DNA of 64,000 nt from Anaerotignum neopropionicum (GCF_001571775.1 NZ_LRVM01000005.1:162854-226853), one strand, 5' to 3'; positions 49,710 through 58,738 are shown, counted from the stretch's first letter. The notes: generated by a model from the sequence alone, not told the origin. Numbers and translations are program-made.

Positions 49710-50717
49710 TTAAATATTTCCGAAAAAGAGATTTTTATAGTTTGCACTCCATTGTCCTTCCAACAAAGCTCCACTTGCAGACAATATCATTGGCATGGCT
49801 TCTTCTATTGTGGCATCAAAAATCGCCAGATCTTTTTGCTGTGTAATGCAGAAAATAGATTGTTCCGTTAAGCAACCAGAGTCTTTCAATTGATTCAATG
49901 CGCCTTCTGTCAGCATATCTGATAAATTAACCCGCTTTTGTTCCCTAAGATTAATATTTATTGTTTTGTAAACAGGCCGCTCCCCCTTTGTGCCCTTCCA
50001 GTATAGGGAAACAAAATCGGCGCTGACAAAGCCCTTTACAAATTGAAGATGAAAGCCTGCTTCACCTTCTTCCAGTAAGAATTCATCAGCCAAAGCTTGT
50101 ACTTCCTGCCTGATCTCCTTGTTCAGTCCTTTTTCGTAGCTCCCATCATTTAATCCTACAATAACAGGAAGCTCCAAATCATATTCTTTTTCTTCATTTT
50201 TCCCCAGCAATAAATCTGCCGCAATAATAGGCGCTGCACTTTCTTTTGTTTTTAGGGAGATTTGTTTTTTCGTACTGTCCCAATGAACCTCTGTCAAAAA
50301 AAAGTCAGAAAGCGTGGATGCCTCTGCATAAAAACACCCATTAATCATTTTGGGCTCAATGGGAAGGGTAATATTATATCCATACATTTTCGCCTTGGTA
50401 CTGCCCGGCTCAAGAACCAATTCCTTTCCTTTATAACCAATTACAATTTTTTTTGATTCTTTTTGCCAAGACACAATCCCGCCCAAGCCTTGGGCCACAT
50501 TCCTTACCGGCAAAAGCAATATGTCCTCATCGTCATAATACAAAGGCATGTTTTCTCCCTGTCCATACACCTTGGTCTGCTCCGCAGCCGCATCCTTTGG
50601 ATTGGAAACCTCCATTTCCAATTCATGTGCCTCTGTCAAGCGCATGGAAAGGCCAATTGCCCCACAAATCATAGCTGCTGAAACGCATACCACAATTGCT
50701 GTTTTTTTCAGAATCAT
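49710..50717 (-). CDS. Exported protein with copper amine oxidase-like stalk domain and RsiV-like domain
   Basis: A 335-residue secreted or membrane-anchored protein. Residues about 6-24 are a hydrophobic signal (IVVCVSAAMICGAIGLSM). Residues about 55-160 are a stalk-type domain: LLPVRNVAQGLGGIVSWQKESKKIVI and a second repeat. The C-terminal half, ending in TININLREQKRVNLSDML, resembles the DUF3298/RsiV class of exported domains. Start ATG at 50717 behind GAGGGG. It is not clearly in an operon; the partner is unknown. Confidence 0.78.
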   Translation of the reverse strand: MILKKTAIVVCVSAAMICGAIGLSMRLTEAHELEMEVSNPKDAAAEQTKVYGQGENMPLYYDDEDILLLPVRNVAQGLGGIVSWQKESKKIVIGYKGKELVLEPGSTKAKMYGYNITLPIEPKMINGCFYAEASTLSDFFLTEVHWDSTKKQISLKTKESAAPIIAADLLLGKNEEKEYDLELPVIVGLNDGSYEKGLNKEIRQEVQALADEFLLEEGEAGFHLQFVKGFVSADFVSLYWKGTKGERPVYKTININLREQKRVNLSDMLTEGALNQLKDSGCLTEQSIFCITQQKDLAIFDATIEEAMPMILSASGALLEGQWSANYKNLFFGNI

Positions 50718-51168
50718 GTTTCCCCTCATTTCTTTTTTCTTTATTCAAAAGTCTTTCCCAAAAGTCTTTCCATCACTAATGTTCTAAAATTCCGTTTATA
50801 ATTAAGTTGTAATAAACCATATCTACCAAGGAAAAGACTTCCCTTGTGTTCCCGCTTGATACGAAATCCACCGGTTTAAGGAGCATAAAAGCAATGTTCC
50901 TATGAATATACCCTGCTAAAAATGCCGAAAATAAAAAATGTCACACTTGGGTTATTATATTGCTTTTTGGCGCAAAAGAAAAGAATTTTAATTTTTTTTT
51001 AAGAAAAGGTTTTTTTCTTGTATTTTTTCAAATTAAATGAATAAAAATTTACATAATTTCTTAATATTGTAATATGATTGTCATTTGCCTTTTCGATAAA
51101 TATATGTTATCATACATTAGAGTTATTTCTCATCATTTCATTGATACAAGGAAAGCGTAGGTTTTTTT
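50718..51168. other. AT-rich gap upstream of smpB
   Basis: The 450-base stretch contains the smpB promoter at its right edge and the promoter of the exported-protein gene at its left. No gene or RNA structure is recognised. Confidence 0.55.
51085..51113 (+). promoter_or_regulatory. smpB (smpB-ssrA) promoter
   Basis: TTGCCT (51085-51090), 17-bp spacer, TATCAT (51108-51113), 55 bases before smpB. Confidence 0.65.
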
Positions 51169-51642
51169 ATGGCAAAGGGAAACGGAACAAAGCTTATTGC
51201 GCAAAATAAAAAAGCATATCATGAATACTTTATCGAAGAAGTATTTCAGGCCGGTATCTCTTTGGTGGGCACTGAGGTAAAAAGTCTACGGGCTGGAAAA
51301 TGCAGTTTGAAGGAAAGCTTTATTCGTATTGAAAATGAAGAAGCTTACATTTACAACATGCATATTAGTCCCTATGAGCAGGGGAATATATTTAATAAAG
51401 ATCCTCTTCGGGTAAGAAGGCTTTTGCTTCACAAAAACCAAATTAGAAAAATCGCACAGGAAAGTCAAGCTGCAGGGTATACCATTGTTCCGCTAAAGCT
51501 ATACTTTGATCGTAGTCTGGTTAAGCTTGATATTGCTCTGGCAAAGGGCAAAAAGCTCTATGATAAACGGGATACCATTGCGAAGAACGACCAAAAGCGC
51601 CAAGCCGAAAAGGATTTTAAAATTCGTAACCTTACCTTGTAA
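51169..51642 (+). CDS. smpB: SsrA-binding protein SmpB
   Basis: Brings tmRNA to stalled ribosomes for trans-translation. The 157-residue protein has [48 protein letters not shown] and [22 protein letters not shown] split across conserved blocks; the C-terminal tail [18 protein letters not shown] enters the mRNA channel. It is 23 bases before ssrA, its RNA partner. Confidence 0.97.
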   Translation: MAKGNGTKLIAQNKKAYHEYFIEEVFQAGISLVGTEVKSLRAGKCSLKESFIRIENEEAYIYNMHISPYEQGNIFNKDPLRVRRLLLHKNQIRKIAQESQAAGYTIVPLKLYFDRSLVKLDIALAKGKKLYDKRDTIAKNDQKRQAEKDFKIRNLTL

Positions 51643-51665
51643 TTTGAAATAAACTTTTTTATTAA

Positions 51666-52018
51666 GGGGATGTAATGGTTTCGACGGGAGTCTTGAAGAT
51701 AAGGATAGCCATCCGCAGGCCGGTTAACTGCGTCATCAAGCCGGAACTTTATTAAAAGAAAAGACAATAATAATTTAGCATACGCTGCCTAATTGCGGCA
51801 GCCGTCGGCCTTTGATCTCTCGCTGTCAAAGTAACCGGCGTCGACTAGGCGGGGCACTTTTTCACTTAAGCTTTGCGGTGAAAAAAGAACTATGAAGCTA
51901 CCAAGGGATACAGCCTGTCAATCGGCGGTATTTTGAGGGAATTTTAAAAGACTGACTGTGATGGGAGAAGTTCTTTTGGATGGGTTTTCGGACAGGGGTT
52001 CGATTCCCCTCATCTCCA
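51666..52018 (+). ncRNA. ssrA: tmRNA
   Basis: Transfer-messenger RNA that rescues stalled ribosomes. The 5' GGGGATG pairs with 3' CATCTCC (52011-52017) as an alanine acceptor stem; GGTTCGATTCC is the T-arm. The tag frame reads DNNNLAYAA then TAA (51764-51792), preceded by a lysine/arginine-rich stretch, so the tag ends LAYAA, a typical degradation tail. The exact resume codon was not certain. CCA is not encoded: the last bases are ATT. Confidence 0.95.
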
Positions 52019-52019
52019 T
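52010..52019 (+). repeat. Candidate attL core at ssrA 3' end
   Basis: TCATCTCCAT within the acceptor arm of tmRNA, matched by the candidate attR 62343-62352. Confidence 0.6.
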
Positions 52020-52297
52020 TGAAAAAACCCTCGAATTAAGCTTTTTTAGGCTGATTCGGGGGTTTTTTCGTGCCTGAAAATGGGGTAATCAGGTGATTTG
52101 ACTCTGTTTTATGTACTTTTCATGGTTAGAGAGTCGATTTTGAGGAAATGCGTTGCTTTTTTTTTGCTTTCTACGCAAATCCCCCTGCTCCCCCACCGCT
52201 TTTTGGACAGGGGTTCAGTTCGACATCCACCACTAGGGAAGCTTTTTCCTTTGACTCCACATAGCCTAGATTTAGGTTTTTCGTTCTCTTCTTTCCT
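52020..52297. other. Left junction of the ssrA island
   Basis: Apart from the terminator, this stretch includes GGACAGGGGTTC (52205-52216), an exact 12-bp copy of the ssrA T-arm region (51990-52001), followed by TTCGACATCCACCA. It looks like a decayed 3' ssrA fragment from an earlier insertion. No gene seen. Confidence 0.65.
52023..52068 (+). terminator. ssrA terminator
   Basis: Stem AAAACCCTCGAAT / ATTCGGGGGTTTT followed by TTTT. A diverged copy recurs at 62359-62400, which supports island insertion at this place. Confidence 0.9.
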
Positions 52298-52483
52298 TCA
52301 TCGGAACAGATCAACGAAGAATCCAATCACATGTGACACAATGTAGAACCCAATTACTACGCAAATGAAAAATTCTGCTATCATTGCTGTAGAACCAAAA
52401 TAAGCTACATTAAATAACTGATGGTAAATTACCCATAGTACAATACCTACTATGATTGATAGTATTAAAACTATTGTAGTCAT
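52298..52483 (-). CDS. Tiny membrane protein, paralogue A
   Basis: A 61-residue protein with two hydrophobic helices: residues about 2-22 (TIVLILSIIVGIVLWVIYHQ) and 33-57. A conserved core IIVGIVLWVIYHQLFNVAYFG matches the tiny protein at 56740-56904 (IIVGIVVWALYHQIFSVAYFG; quoted in part). RBS GGGGG. Function unknown. It sits next to regulators in the ssrA island. Confidence 0.75.
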   Translation of the reverse strand: MTTIVLILSIIVGIVLWVIYHQLFNVAYFGSTAMIAEFFICVVIGFYIVSHVIGFFVDLFR

Positions 52484-52551
52484 AAAAATCCCCCTTTCTC
52501 TGATGATAATTCATAAGAATTTCAAAAATATAATATCTATTTCAAACTTTA

Positions 52552-52893
52552 TTAAAACCGTTCTTCCTTTCGGTTGGCATTGAGCATGTCCAAAATCAAT
52601 TCAAATACTATTAACATCGTTTTTTTATCTTCTAAAGACAATTTCTCTGCCTTTTCATTCCAAATGCAACTTATGTGCTCCGCTTCCTTTAGCTCACAGA
52701 TGAGAACAGGCAACGGTACTTTCAGCCTACTTCCTATACTTTCTAATGTTTTGATGGAAGCCTTTCTTTGCCCTCGTTCAATCTGACCCACATAGGAGAC
52801 ACTTATGCCTATCTGCTCTGCAAATTCTTCTTGGGTTAGGTTCTTCTCCATTCTGAATTCCCTGATTTTGTTGCCTATTTGCTTATAATTCAT
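52552..52893 (-). CDS. XRE-family transcriptional regulator
   Basis: A 113-residue DNA-binding protein with a helix-turn-helix at about 5-60 (IREFRMEKNLTQEEFAEQIG, SVSYVGQIERGQRKASI). The C-terminal half is acidic and lysine-rich and may dimerise. ATG at 52893 follows GGAGGTG with 5 bases. Divergent from the small protein gene at 53094, it probably controls the shared region between them. Confidence 0.92.
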   Translation of the reverse strand: MNYKQIGNKIREFRMEKNLTQEEFAEQIGISVSYVGQIERGQRKASIKTLESIGSRLKVPLPVLICELKEAEHISCIWNEKAEKLSLEDKKTMLIVFELILDMLNANRKEERF

Positions 52894-53093
52894 TTTTACA
52901 CCTCCATACAAATACAGATTTTAAGACAAAATTTGCAAAAATGTAATAGACTGGGAGTAACGATTATTCGCCACTCTCTGCCTATTCACTATTTGTGATT
53001 AAAGTGATAATCTTTACTAGAAGTGCTGTTTCGACAAAATTCACTTCCTTATTCTTTACTTAGTTGCTTATGAAATTTAGAAGGAGGAAAATC

Positions 53094-53300
53094 ATGTTAG
53101 GTGTTATTGGGATTGTTGCAATCATAGGGGCGGTTTTATTAATCAACCGTGTCATTGGAGGGTTCGGGCAAGGGATGGTAGGACTTCTTCAAAAATTGGG
53201 CATAGGAAAAACAGGAAGTTATGTATTAGGTTGTTGTCTTTTTTTAGTTCTGCTTGCTTTTTTAAAGCATTTCTTAGCCAGCCGTGGCATATTTGCCTAA
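53094..53300 (+). CDS. Small membrane protein, function unknown
   Basis: A 68-residue protein with two hydrophobic helices (residues about 3-18, GVIGIVAIIGAVLLIN, and 44-62, YVLGCCLFLVLLAFLKHF) flanking a glycine-rich loop GGFGQGMVGLLQKLG. RBS AAGGAGGAAAATC. Its small size, two membrane spans and position beside a divergent repressor are compatible with a holin-like or stress peptide, but no family is recognised. Confidence 0.7.
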   Translation: MLGVIGIVAIIGAVLLINRVIGGFGQGMVGLLQKLGIGKTGSYVLGCCLFLVLLAFLKHFLASRGIFA

Positions 53301-53319
53301 GCCAGATTACCTTTTTTCT

Positions 53320-53634
53320 CTAATACTCGGAAGCAAATAGCATCGTCTCTACCAAAGAATCCTCATAGTTGTCTGTAATGATGTAAATTTTATCTTTTAC
53401 ACTGATTTCAGCTTCTAGGCAGTACACAGCACTATACTTAGGCTTTTCTGCTTCATGATGTATCACTTGAAAGGTTTTGGAATCCTTCACAATGGTTGAT
53501 AAGCGGTAGACTTGAAGGTAATCTATGTCCTTCTCTGTAGCTCGTAGATTCATTTGCAGTTCCCACAGAGCAAATTGCAATTGTATAGGAAGGTTTTCTT
53601 GTATTCCCTTTGTCATGTATCGTTGTATCTTCAT
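53320..53634 (-). CDS. DUF960-family protein
   Basis: A 104-residue soluble protein starting MKIQRYMTKGIQENLPIQLQ, the typical DUF960 N-terminus, and ending VETMLFASEY. DUF960 proteins occur mainly on Firmicutes mobile elements and have no proven role. The RBS is AAAGGAGGATATAA. A truncated paralogue lies at 62522-62704 beyond the island's right end. Confidence 0.85.
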   Translation of the reverse strand: MKIQRYMTKGIQENLPIQLQFALWELQMNLRATEKDIDYLQVYRLSTIVKDSKTFQVIHHEAEKPKYSAVYCLEAEISVKDKIYIITDNYEDSLVETMLFASEY

Positions 53635-53707
53635 TTTATATCCTCCTTTTGGACAAAAAAGTACCGTCTATGAACATGAATTCATAAACGGCATTCTGAT
53701 TTAGCGA

Positions 53708-55312
53708 TTAAACTGCATCTTTATAGTTTTCGTAAATATTTTCGATGCTTTCTTCAACAACGAGGGGCTCAAAACCAGTATTATCCTTATTAGGTACATT
53801 GACTTTAAATACCACACGCACCTTATCTTCAAATACAGTTACACGCTCCACATAGCTTTTGATGAAGGTTTTGCATTCAGGAAGATTTTTTGTTTTCACA
53901 AATTCCCTTGATTTTTCCACCAGTTGAGCAACAATCTGTTCACTAATTTGCAGGTTGTTATTGATGGTCAAATCATGCAAAAGGTTTTCCAAATGCTCTT
54001 TTTGTTCCTCCAAGCTTCGCAACTTCGCCCCAACCGTTTCTATGGAAATGCCTGCTTGGCACACAACCTCAAGGGTTTTGTCAATTTCACGACTGACCTC
54101 TTTCAGCCGTTGTGTAGCAGTGTCAAGGGCTTTCTCATTTTCCTCACTGTTCTCCTTTCTGTACTTATTTAGCATTTCTGTTAACTTCACAATGGAGTTT
54201 TGATCGAAAAGGTTGCTATACAGGACATCCAACACAAAATTTTCTATATAGGTCTTGTTAAGCTCCCTTCTTTTACAATCACGCTGTTGCGCCCTTCCAG
54301 AGCAACGGTAAGTGATATATTTCAGTCTGTTTCTGCCGCAATACCTTGTATTGCCGTGCATTGACATGCCACAATCGCCACAGTATATTAAGCCTGACAA
54401 TATGTATACCTCTTTGGCTTTGAAGCTCCCCCCACGTTCTAAGTTTTGGGAGAGAAGGGCTTGTACCTTGGCAAAGGTTACATCATCAATAATTCTTGGC
54501 ATACCTTCCTCAATGCGAATCACATCCTCCTCTGGATTTAAAGAAGGACGTCTTACCCCGTCCATATCTTTTTCCTTCTTCAAATTGAAGATGTGGATTC
54601 CACGGTATTTCTCGTTTTTTAGTAGTGTATTCAAACTTCCGTTAGCAAATGGATTCCCTCTTTTGGTATGGTATCCCTTAGCGTTCAAATGACGGAGTAT
54701 CTCCTTATACCCACACCCCTTTGCATACATGAAAAAAATCAATTTTACGATTTCAGCTTCTTTTTCATTGATGATGTACCTTTTTGTATCCTTGTCTACA
54801 TCATAGCCCAATGGAGGAGTTCCCCCTACATGCTTGCATTGGAGAGCGGTTTCCTTCTGCCCTTTCAGCACTTCTCTGCCTAGATTTTGGCTGTAGTATT
54901 CGTTCATGCCCTCTGTTACAGCTTCCATCATGATGCTTTCTGGGCTATCGTCTAATCGTTCTGTAACAGACATGAGCCTACAGTTATTGATCCTTAGAAG
55001 CTTTTTGTAGATGGCTGAATCATAGCGATTTCTTGAAAATCTGTCTAACTTATGTACCACAACAGTGTCAAAAATTCCTGTTTCGCTGTCTAGCAGCATT
55101 CGTTGGAATTCTGGGCGATTGTCATTCGTTCCGCTTTTGGCTGAATCAGCATAGATTCTGGTGATGATGAGCCCTTTTTCTTCTGCATACTTCTTACAAG
55201 CTCTTACTTGTGCATCAATGGATTCTTCCCTTTGGTTGGTGCTACTGAATCTTGCATAGATTACCGCTGTATTAGAATAAGCTTTTTGTTTTCGTTGTTT
55301 ACTGATTGCCAT
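53708..55312 (-). CDS. Large serine recombinase
   Basis: Site-specific DNA recombinase of 534 residues, the probable integrase of the island. The N-terminal resolvase domain (about 15-150) has IYARFSSTNQ with catalytic Ser23, then VVVHKLDRFSRNRYD. The recombinase domain (about 170-290) includes GTPPLGYDVD. A zinc ribbon follows: CGDCGMSMHG and YRCSGRAQQRDCKR. A coiled coil of about 60 residues (about 380-450) and a C-terminal segment complete it. It is set apart from other genes by an almost 1-kb gene-free region. Confidence 0.95.
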   Translation of the reverse strand: MAISKQRKQKAYSNTAVIYARFSSTNQREESIDAQVRACKKYAEEKGLIITRIYADSAKSGTNDNRPEFQRMLLDSETGIFDTVVVHKLDRFSRNRYDSAIYKKLLRINNCRLMSVTERLDDSPESIMMEAVTEGMNEYYSQNLGREVLKGQKETALQCKHVGGTPPLGYDVDKDTKRYIINEKEAEIVKLIFFMYAKGCGYKEILRHLNAKGYHTKRGNPFANGSLNTLLKNEKYRGIHIFNLKKEKDMDGVRRPSLNPEEDVIRIEEGMPRIIDDVTFAKVQALLSQNLERGGSFKAKEVYILSGLIYCGDCGMSMHGNTRYCGRNRLKYITYRCSGRAQQRDCKRRELNKTYIENFVLDVLYSNLFDQNSIVKLTEMLNKYRKENSEENEKALDTATQRLKEVSREIDKTLEVVCQAGISIETVGAKLRSLEEQKEHLENLLHDLTINNNLQISEQIVAQLVEKSREFVKTKNLPECKTFIKSYVERVTVFEDKVRVVFKVNVPNKDNTGFEPLVVEESIENIYENYKDAV

Positions 55313-56296
55313 AGGTATTCCCCTTTTCTTTATAGATAGTAGTATTCAGTAATATAGGAACAAAATTTCAGTGGTTTCAGATTTTTTGGGGGCAAAAACG
55401 GGAAACGGATGGCGGACGGATGGGGACACGGGAGTTGCTATGTCAGGTTCCAATAGGCACACACAGAGATTTCCCGCTTGCCCGCTGTTTGGAGATAGAA
55501 ATAGCTATAGGATTTGAGGAATGAGGGATTTTGGGGATTTGCATGAGCATGTTGGCATGTACCAAAATGAATTGGCTGGAATAGAAAAACGAACTGCTTA
55601 CGGAGGAAATGTGTCAGTGCGGAGGGTCACCATGAACCCCCTGTCCAGAAATCTTCCTAGAAATGCCCAAATCTAGGGGAAAACTTAGTTTCTTCAAACT
55701 AGGCAAAAAATGCACAGGAATTTGGTTAGAGTGATGATTCATTTTACGTCGAGCAAAACATTGATTTTACAGGGTTTTCTCTGGTTGTTGTATGTACCTA
55801 CAAATGCGGTCACTCAACATTTAATGCACCCACAACATTTGACATACAAACAACTTTCGACACTTTCGACATTTTCGGCATCTAGAGGAAAAAGGGGTTA
55901 GGCTTTTTCTATTATTCTTTATTTCCTACTTTTAAAAAAATAGCGAAAATGCCGACAATACCGACAAACCCTAGGTAGCTCCTGAGTTGTAGGCTTTCAA
56001 GATGCTTTCGGCATTCTGTGGATTCAGCATTTCCTTAGAAAATGGGAATGAAAAAAATGGATGGCGATTTGATTAGGGCATATCTGGTTGCTCCTCACAA
56101 GTGCACCACGCACCGCCGCTTTTGGCTTTGGTGCTGAAAGGTGTCTTGTGGAAGCTTCCCATCTATGTCACATCCTTGTTGGATGTGCCTACGGCTTTTC
56201 GCCGTAGCCTTCTTTCAAATCTTACGCTCTTTGAGCCACTATTGATAGCAATTGAATCCAATCACAATTTCTAACGATTGTTTAACAGGAATACCT
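55313..56296 (-). ncRNA. Gene-free region with stacked hairpins, possible structured RNA
   Basis: No protein gene fits this 984-base stretch. On the minus strand its right part has three hairpins in series: CTACGGC-GAAAA-GCCGTAG (56191-56209), CACATCC-AACAA-GGATGTG (about 56172-56190), and a long CACAAG...CTTGTG structure with internal ACC/GGT pairs (about 56094-56153). The left part (55320-55660) is more G-rich than its neighbours. A structured non-coding RNA is possible; I could not match it to a named family. Confidence 0.45.
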
Positions 56297-56650
56297 TTAA
56301 TCGTCAACATAGAACCTTTTACTTATAGCGGTTTGGGTAGAGAGAATGACGTTGATACCAAATTCATTATTGCAAAGAATTAGTGCATTCAGCCACCCAT
56401 CTAAAAACTTGGTACAAATCTCTGGGGTGGCCTCTGACAAATCCACCTCATGCCTTGTGTTTAGCTCTACAACATCACTATCCTTTTCTAAAATACAAAT
56501 GTATCCCCCATCCTCTTCAAAAACGTCTCTGTCAGCTCCATAGTTATCATCTAGGATCTCCGCAATCCTTGTCACCTCTTGAAAAACTTCCTTTGGCAAC
56601 AATCCCTCTAATTTTTCCGCTTCTTTCTGTGATCCTACAATATATAACAT
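56297..56650 (-). CDS. Hypothetical island protein
   Basis: A 117-residue soluble acidic protein, MLYIVGSQKEAEKLEGLLP..., with EDGGYICILEKDSDVVELN and a C-terminal STQTAISKRFYVDD. No motif is recognised; its composition is typical of small mobile-element proteins. ATG at 56650 follows GAGGAG with 10 bases; the in-frame TTG at 56659 is too near the site. It is the last gene before the hairpin region on this strand. Confidence 0.6.
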   Translation of the reverse strand: MLYIVGSQKEAEKLEGLLPKEVFQEVTRIAEILDDNYGADRDVFEEDGGYICILEKDSDVVELNTRHEVDLSEATPEICTKFLDGWLNALILCNNEFGINVILSTQTAISKRFYVDD

Positions 56651-56688
56651 GATTATCAATCTCCTCTATGATTTTTCTGCACAAAAAT

Positions 56689-56716
56689 AGACCTAATCCA
56701 ATGAATGAATTAGGCC
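56689..56716 (-). terminator. Terminator after paralogue B
   Basis: Minus-strand AAGGCCTAAT...ATTAGGTCT then ATTTTTGTGC. Its AGACCTAAT/ATTAGGTCT arms resemble those of the terminator at 59000-59031, so island cassettes appear to share related terminators. Confidence 0.7.
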
Positions 56717-56739
56717 TTAACTGTTTTTATGTATTCTTT

Positions 56740-56904
56740 TTATACCCATCCAAAAAGCTTACCTACAGCGACATACCCAATGATGAAACACACCCATATT
56801 TCTACGAAAAACGCACCTAGCCCGAAATAGGCAACACTAAATATTTGATGGTACAATGCCCACACTACGATACCAACGATAATTGCCAAAATAATATGAA
56901 TCAC
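56740..56904 (-). CDS. Tiny membrane protein, paralogue B
   Basis: A 54-residue protein starting with GTG behind GGAGGTCATAAA. Sequence pattern IIVGIVVWALYHQIFSVAYFG matches paralogue A at 52298-52483, so the two form an island-specific family with two helices. It overlaps the Mor-like gene by 4 bases, so the two are translationally coupled. Confidence 0.75.
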   Translation of the reverse strand: MIHIILAIIVGIVVWALYHQIFSVAYFGLGAFFVEIWVCFIIGYVAVGKLFGWV

Positions 56905-57230
56905 TTTATGACCTCCTTATAATTGTTTTGCGATTTATGCTTTTTTAAAATTCTGTATACATGGCACTCTGTATAGTCAAATTTCCTTGCAAGAGCTTTT
57001 ACGTTTTCCCCGTTGTATAGGCTTAGAATCTGGGCATCTGTATATTCCTTTGTGAATAGCCTTTTCGGAAATGTAACCTGTTGCCCCTTCATATTATGAA
57101 AAATGATGAATACATTTTCATAGCCTATGAGTTCTGCCAAATCCTTATATATTCCAGCTAAATGGGAAACTTCTGTATTACGAAAAAATGCATCACTTTG
57201 AATGTTTTGAATATTATCACCCCTTGTCAT
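56901..57230 (-). CDS. Mor transcription activator family protein
   Basis: A 109-residue protein of the Mor/C (phage Mu middle-operon activator) family. AGIYKDLAELIGYENVFIIFHNMKGQQVTFPKRL is the dimerisation region (split by wrapping), and the C-terminal half, NVKALARKFDYTECHVYRILK, is a helix-turn-helix. It overlaps paralogue B at its 3' end. The ATG at 57230 has a weak upstream site. It may activate island genes, as Mor activates middle genes in Mu. Confidence 0.82.
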   Translation of the reverse strand: MTRGDNIQNIQSDAFFRNTEVSHLAGIYKDLAELIGYENVFIIFHNMKGQQVTFPKRLFTKEYTDAQILSLYNGENVKALARKFDYTECHVYRILKKHKSQNNYKEVIK

Positions 57231-57529
57231 GTTTCATCGAATTATACAATATACGAAATAACCTTTCATTTCGCAATGACAATAACATTTGCATTGTAAA
57301 TGTTACAAAATAGGATACCAATTTGATAGCTTACAGAAATATGTAGATTATGATTTTAATCCAAGGCATCTGATTCACTCCTTCCTAATTTTTTGCACAA
57401 AAACCTGCTAAGAAAAATCAATAGTTAATTTGACTTCTAGCAGGTTTCCTTTTTTATAAACCATCTTTTTTCACACATGACTAAAAAGACTGGATTCATT
57501 CAGCCAGTCTTCTAATACTAGATTTGATT
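57231..57529. other. Gap between Mor-like gene and IS110
   Basis: Contains a hairpin AACCTGCTA / TAGCAGGTT (57411-57449) and, on the minus strand, a 12-codon frame MPWIKIIIYIFL (57331-57369) with AGGAAGGAG in front. The frame may be a leader peptide; it is too short to be sure. The gap is where the IS110 right end should lie. Confidence 0.5.
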
Positions 57530-58738
57530 TTATTGATATACTTCTTTTACTCGTGCATAGTATATCCGCAGAAATTTATTGAGACCTGCAATTTTTGCCA
57601 ATTTTTTAGCTTTGCCTTCAGATTCTTTTTTCAAAATATACCAATAAACAGAGCTGTCTGCTGGTGCACTGTGTGTCTTTAAGACCCTCATCACTTCATA
57701 TCCGATTTTTCTTAGCGTCGAGGAACCTCGCTTGCTTATTTTACGATTCGTTCCTATAAATTGCCCTGATTGGTATGGTGGAGCATCTATTCCTGCAAAT
57801 GCAATCAAAGCCCTGCTGCTATGAAATCTACGAATATCACCAATTTCTGCTATTAATTTTGGTGCTAATACATCTCCAACTCCCCCCATTGACCTTACAA
57901 CAGAATATTCTGGCAACTGCTTGGCGAGTTCTTTCATCCGTGTTAAAATAGTCTTCAAGGTAGTATTGACTTGCCTCAATACACCAACTGCCTGCTGAAT
58001 CATAATCTGAGTTGATTCCATTTCAGCAGGCAATGTAGGGATACCATCTTGTGCCAGGGAATAAATCTTGACGGCTTTATTATGGTTCTGATGGTATCCT
58101 TTTTCTTTTGCCCACGCTAAATAATTATTAATGAAATCTATCTCTGACAGTTTTGTTATATTATCGAAATGCCAATACACCTCTACAAAATCTGATAATT
58201 TGTCTTTACCAGTTGAATCTTGCCATCCCTTCAACAATTTTTTTATACCAGGCATTGTATAGTCCAACAAATGTGTCAAGGACTGTACACTCTCTATTCT
58301 CATTCTCATATAATGTGAATACTGTCTGCCCCATATTTTAAGTTCTTGATAAATACCTTCGGACATTTCGTATTTTTTGAGGCGAAACCAGTAATCAATT
58401 CCGTAATTTGCTATTGCAATGGAGTCCTGCTTATCTGTTTTTATTGCCCTAAGTCCTTGACTTCTGTACTGTTTCATTTCAAATGGGTTTATTACAGCTA
58501 CAAAAATCCCTCGTTCTTGCAGAAAATCAAACACCGGAAGATGATAGATTCCTGTTGCCTCAATTACAACTTTAACGTCTTCATTAAATCTTAAAAGCAT
58601 AAATGATAATTCAGATAATCCTTGCTCTGTATGTTCTATTTCAAACGGTGAACAAATCAACTCTCCATATGGTTTTAAAATACAAACCGTACTCTTTCCT
58701 TTTGAAATATCAATTCCAACACTAATCATTGACTCCAT
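57530..58738 (-). CDS. IS110-family transposase
   Basis: A 402-residue DEDD transposase (recombinase). The N-terminal RuvC-like DEDD domain starts SVGIDISKGKSTVCIL and has VVIEATGIYH; the C-terminal transposase domain has SMGGVGDVLAPKLIAEIGDIRRF, FAGIDAPPYQSGQ with a catalytic serine region near residue 312, and IGTNRKISKRGSSTLR. RBS GGAGGGATGG. It lies inside the ssrA island and reads out of a structured leader. Confidence 0.93.
   Translation of the reverse strand: MESMISVGIDISKGKSTVCILKPYGELICSPFEIEHTEQGLSELSFMLLRFNEDVKVVIEATGIYHLPVFDFLQERGIFVAVINPFEMKQYRSQGLRAIKTDKQDSIAIANYGIDYWFRLKKYEMSEGIYQELKIWGRQYSHYMRMRIESVQSLTHLLDYTMPGIKKLLKGWQDSTGKDKLSDFVEVYWHFDNITKLSEIDFINNYLAWAKEKGYHQNHNKAVKIYSLAQDGIPTLPAEMESTQIMIQQAVGVLRQVNTTLKTILTRMKELAKQLPEYSVVRSMGGVGDVLAPKLIAEIGDIRRFHSSRALIAFAGIDAPPYQSGQFIGTNRKISKRGSSTLRKIGYEVMRVLKTHSAPADSSVYWYILKKESEGKAKKLAKIAGLNKFLRIYYARVKEVYQ

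Noticed and set aside
49568..49774. 68-codon minus frame overlapping the stalk-domain gene end
   Set aside because: It overlaps the real gene in another frame and lacks motifs.
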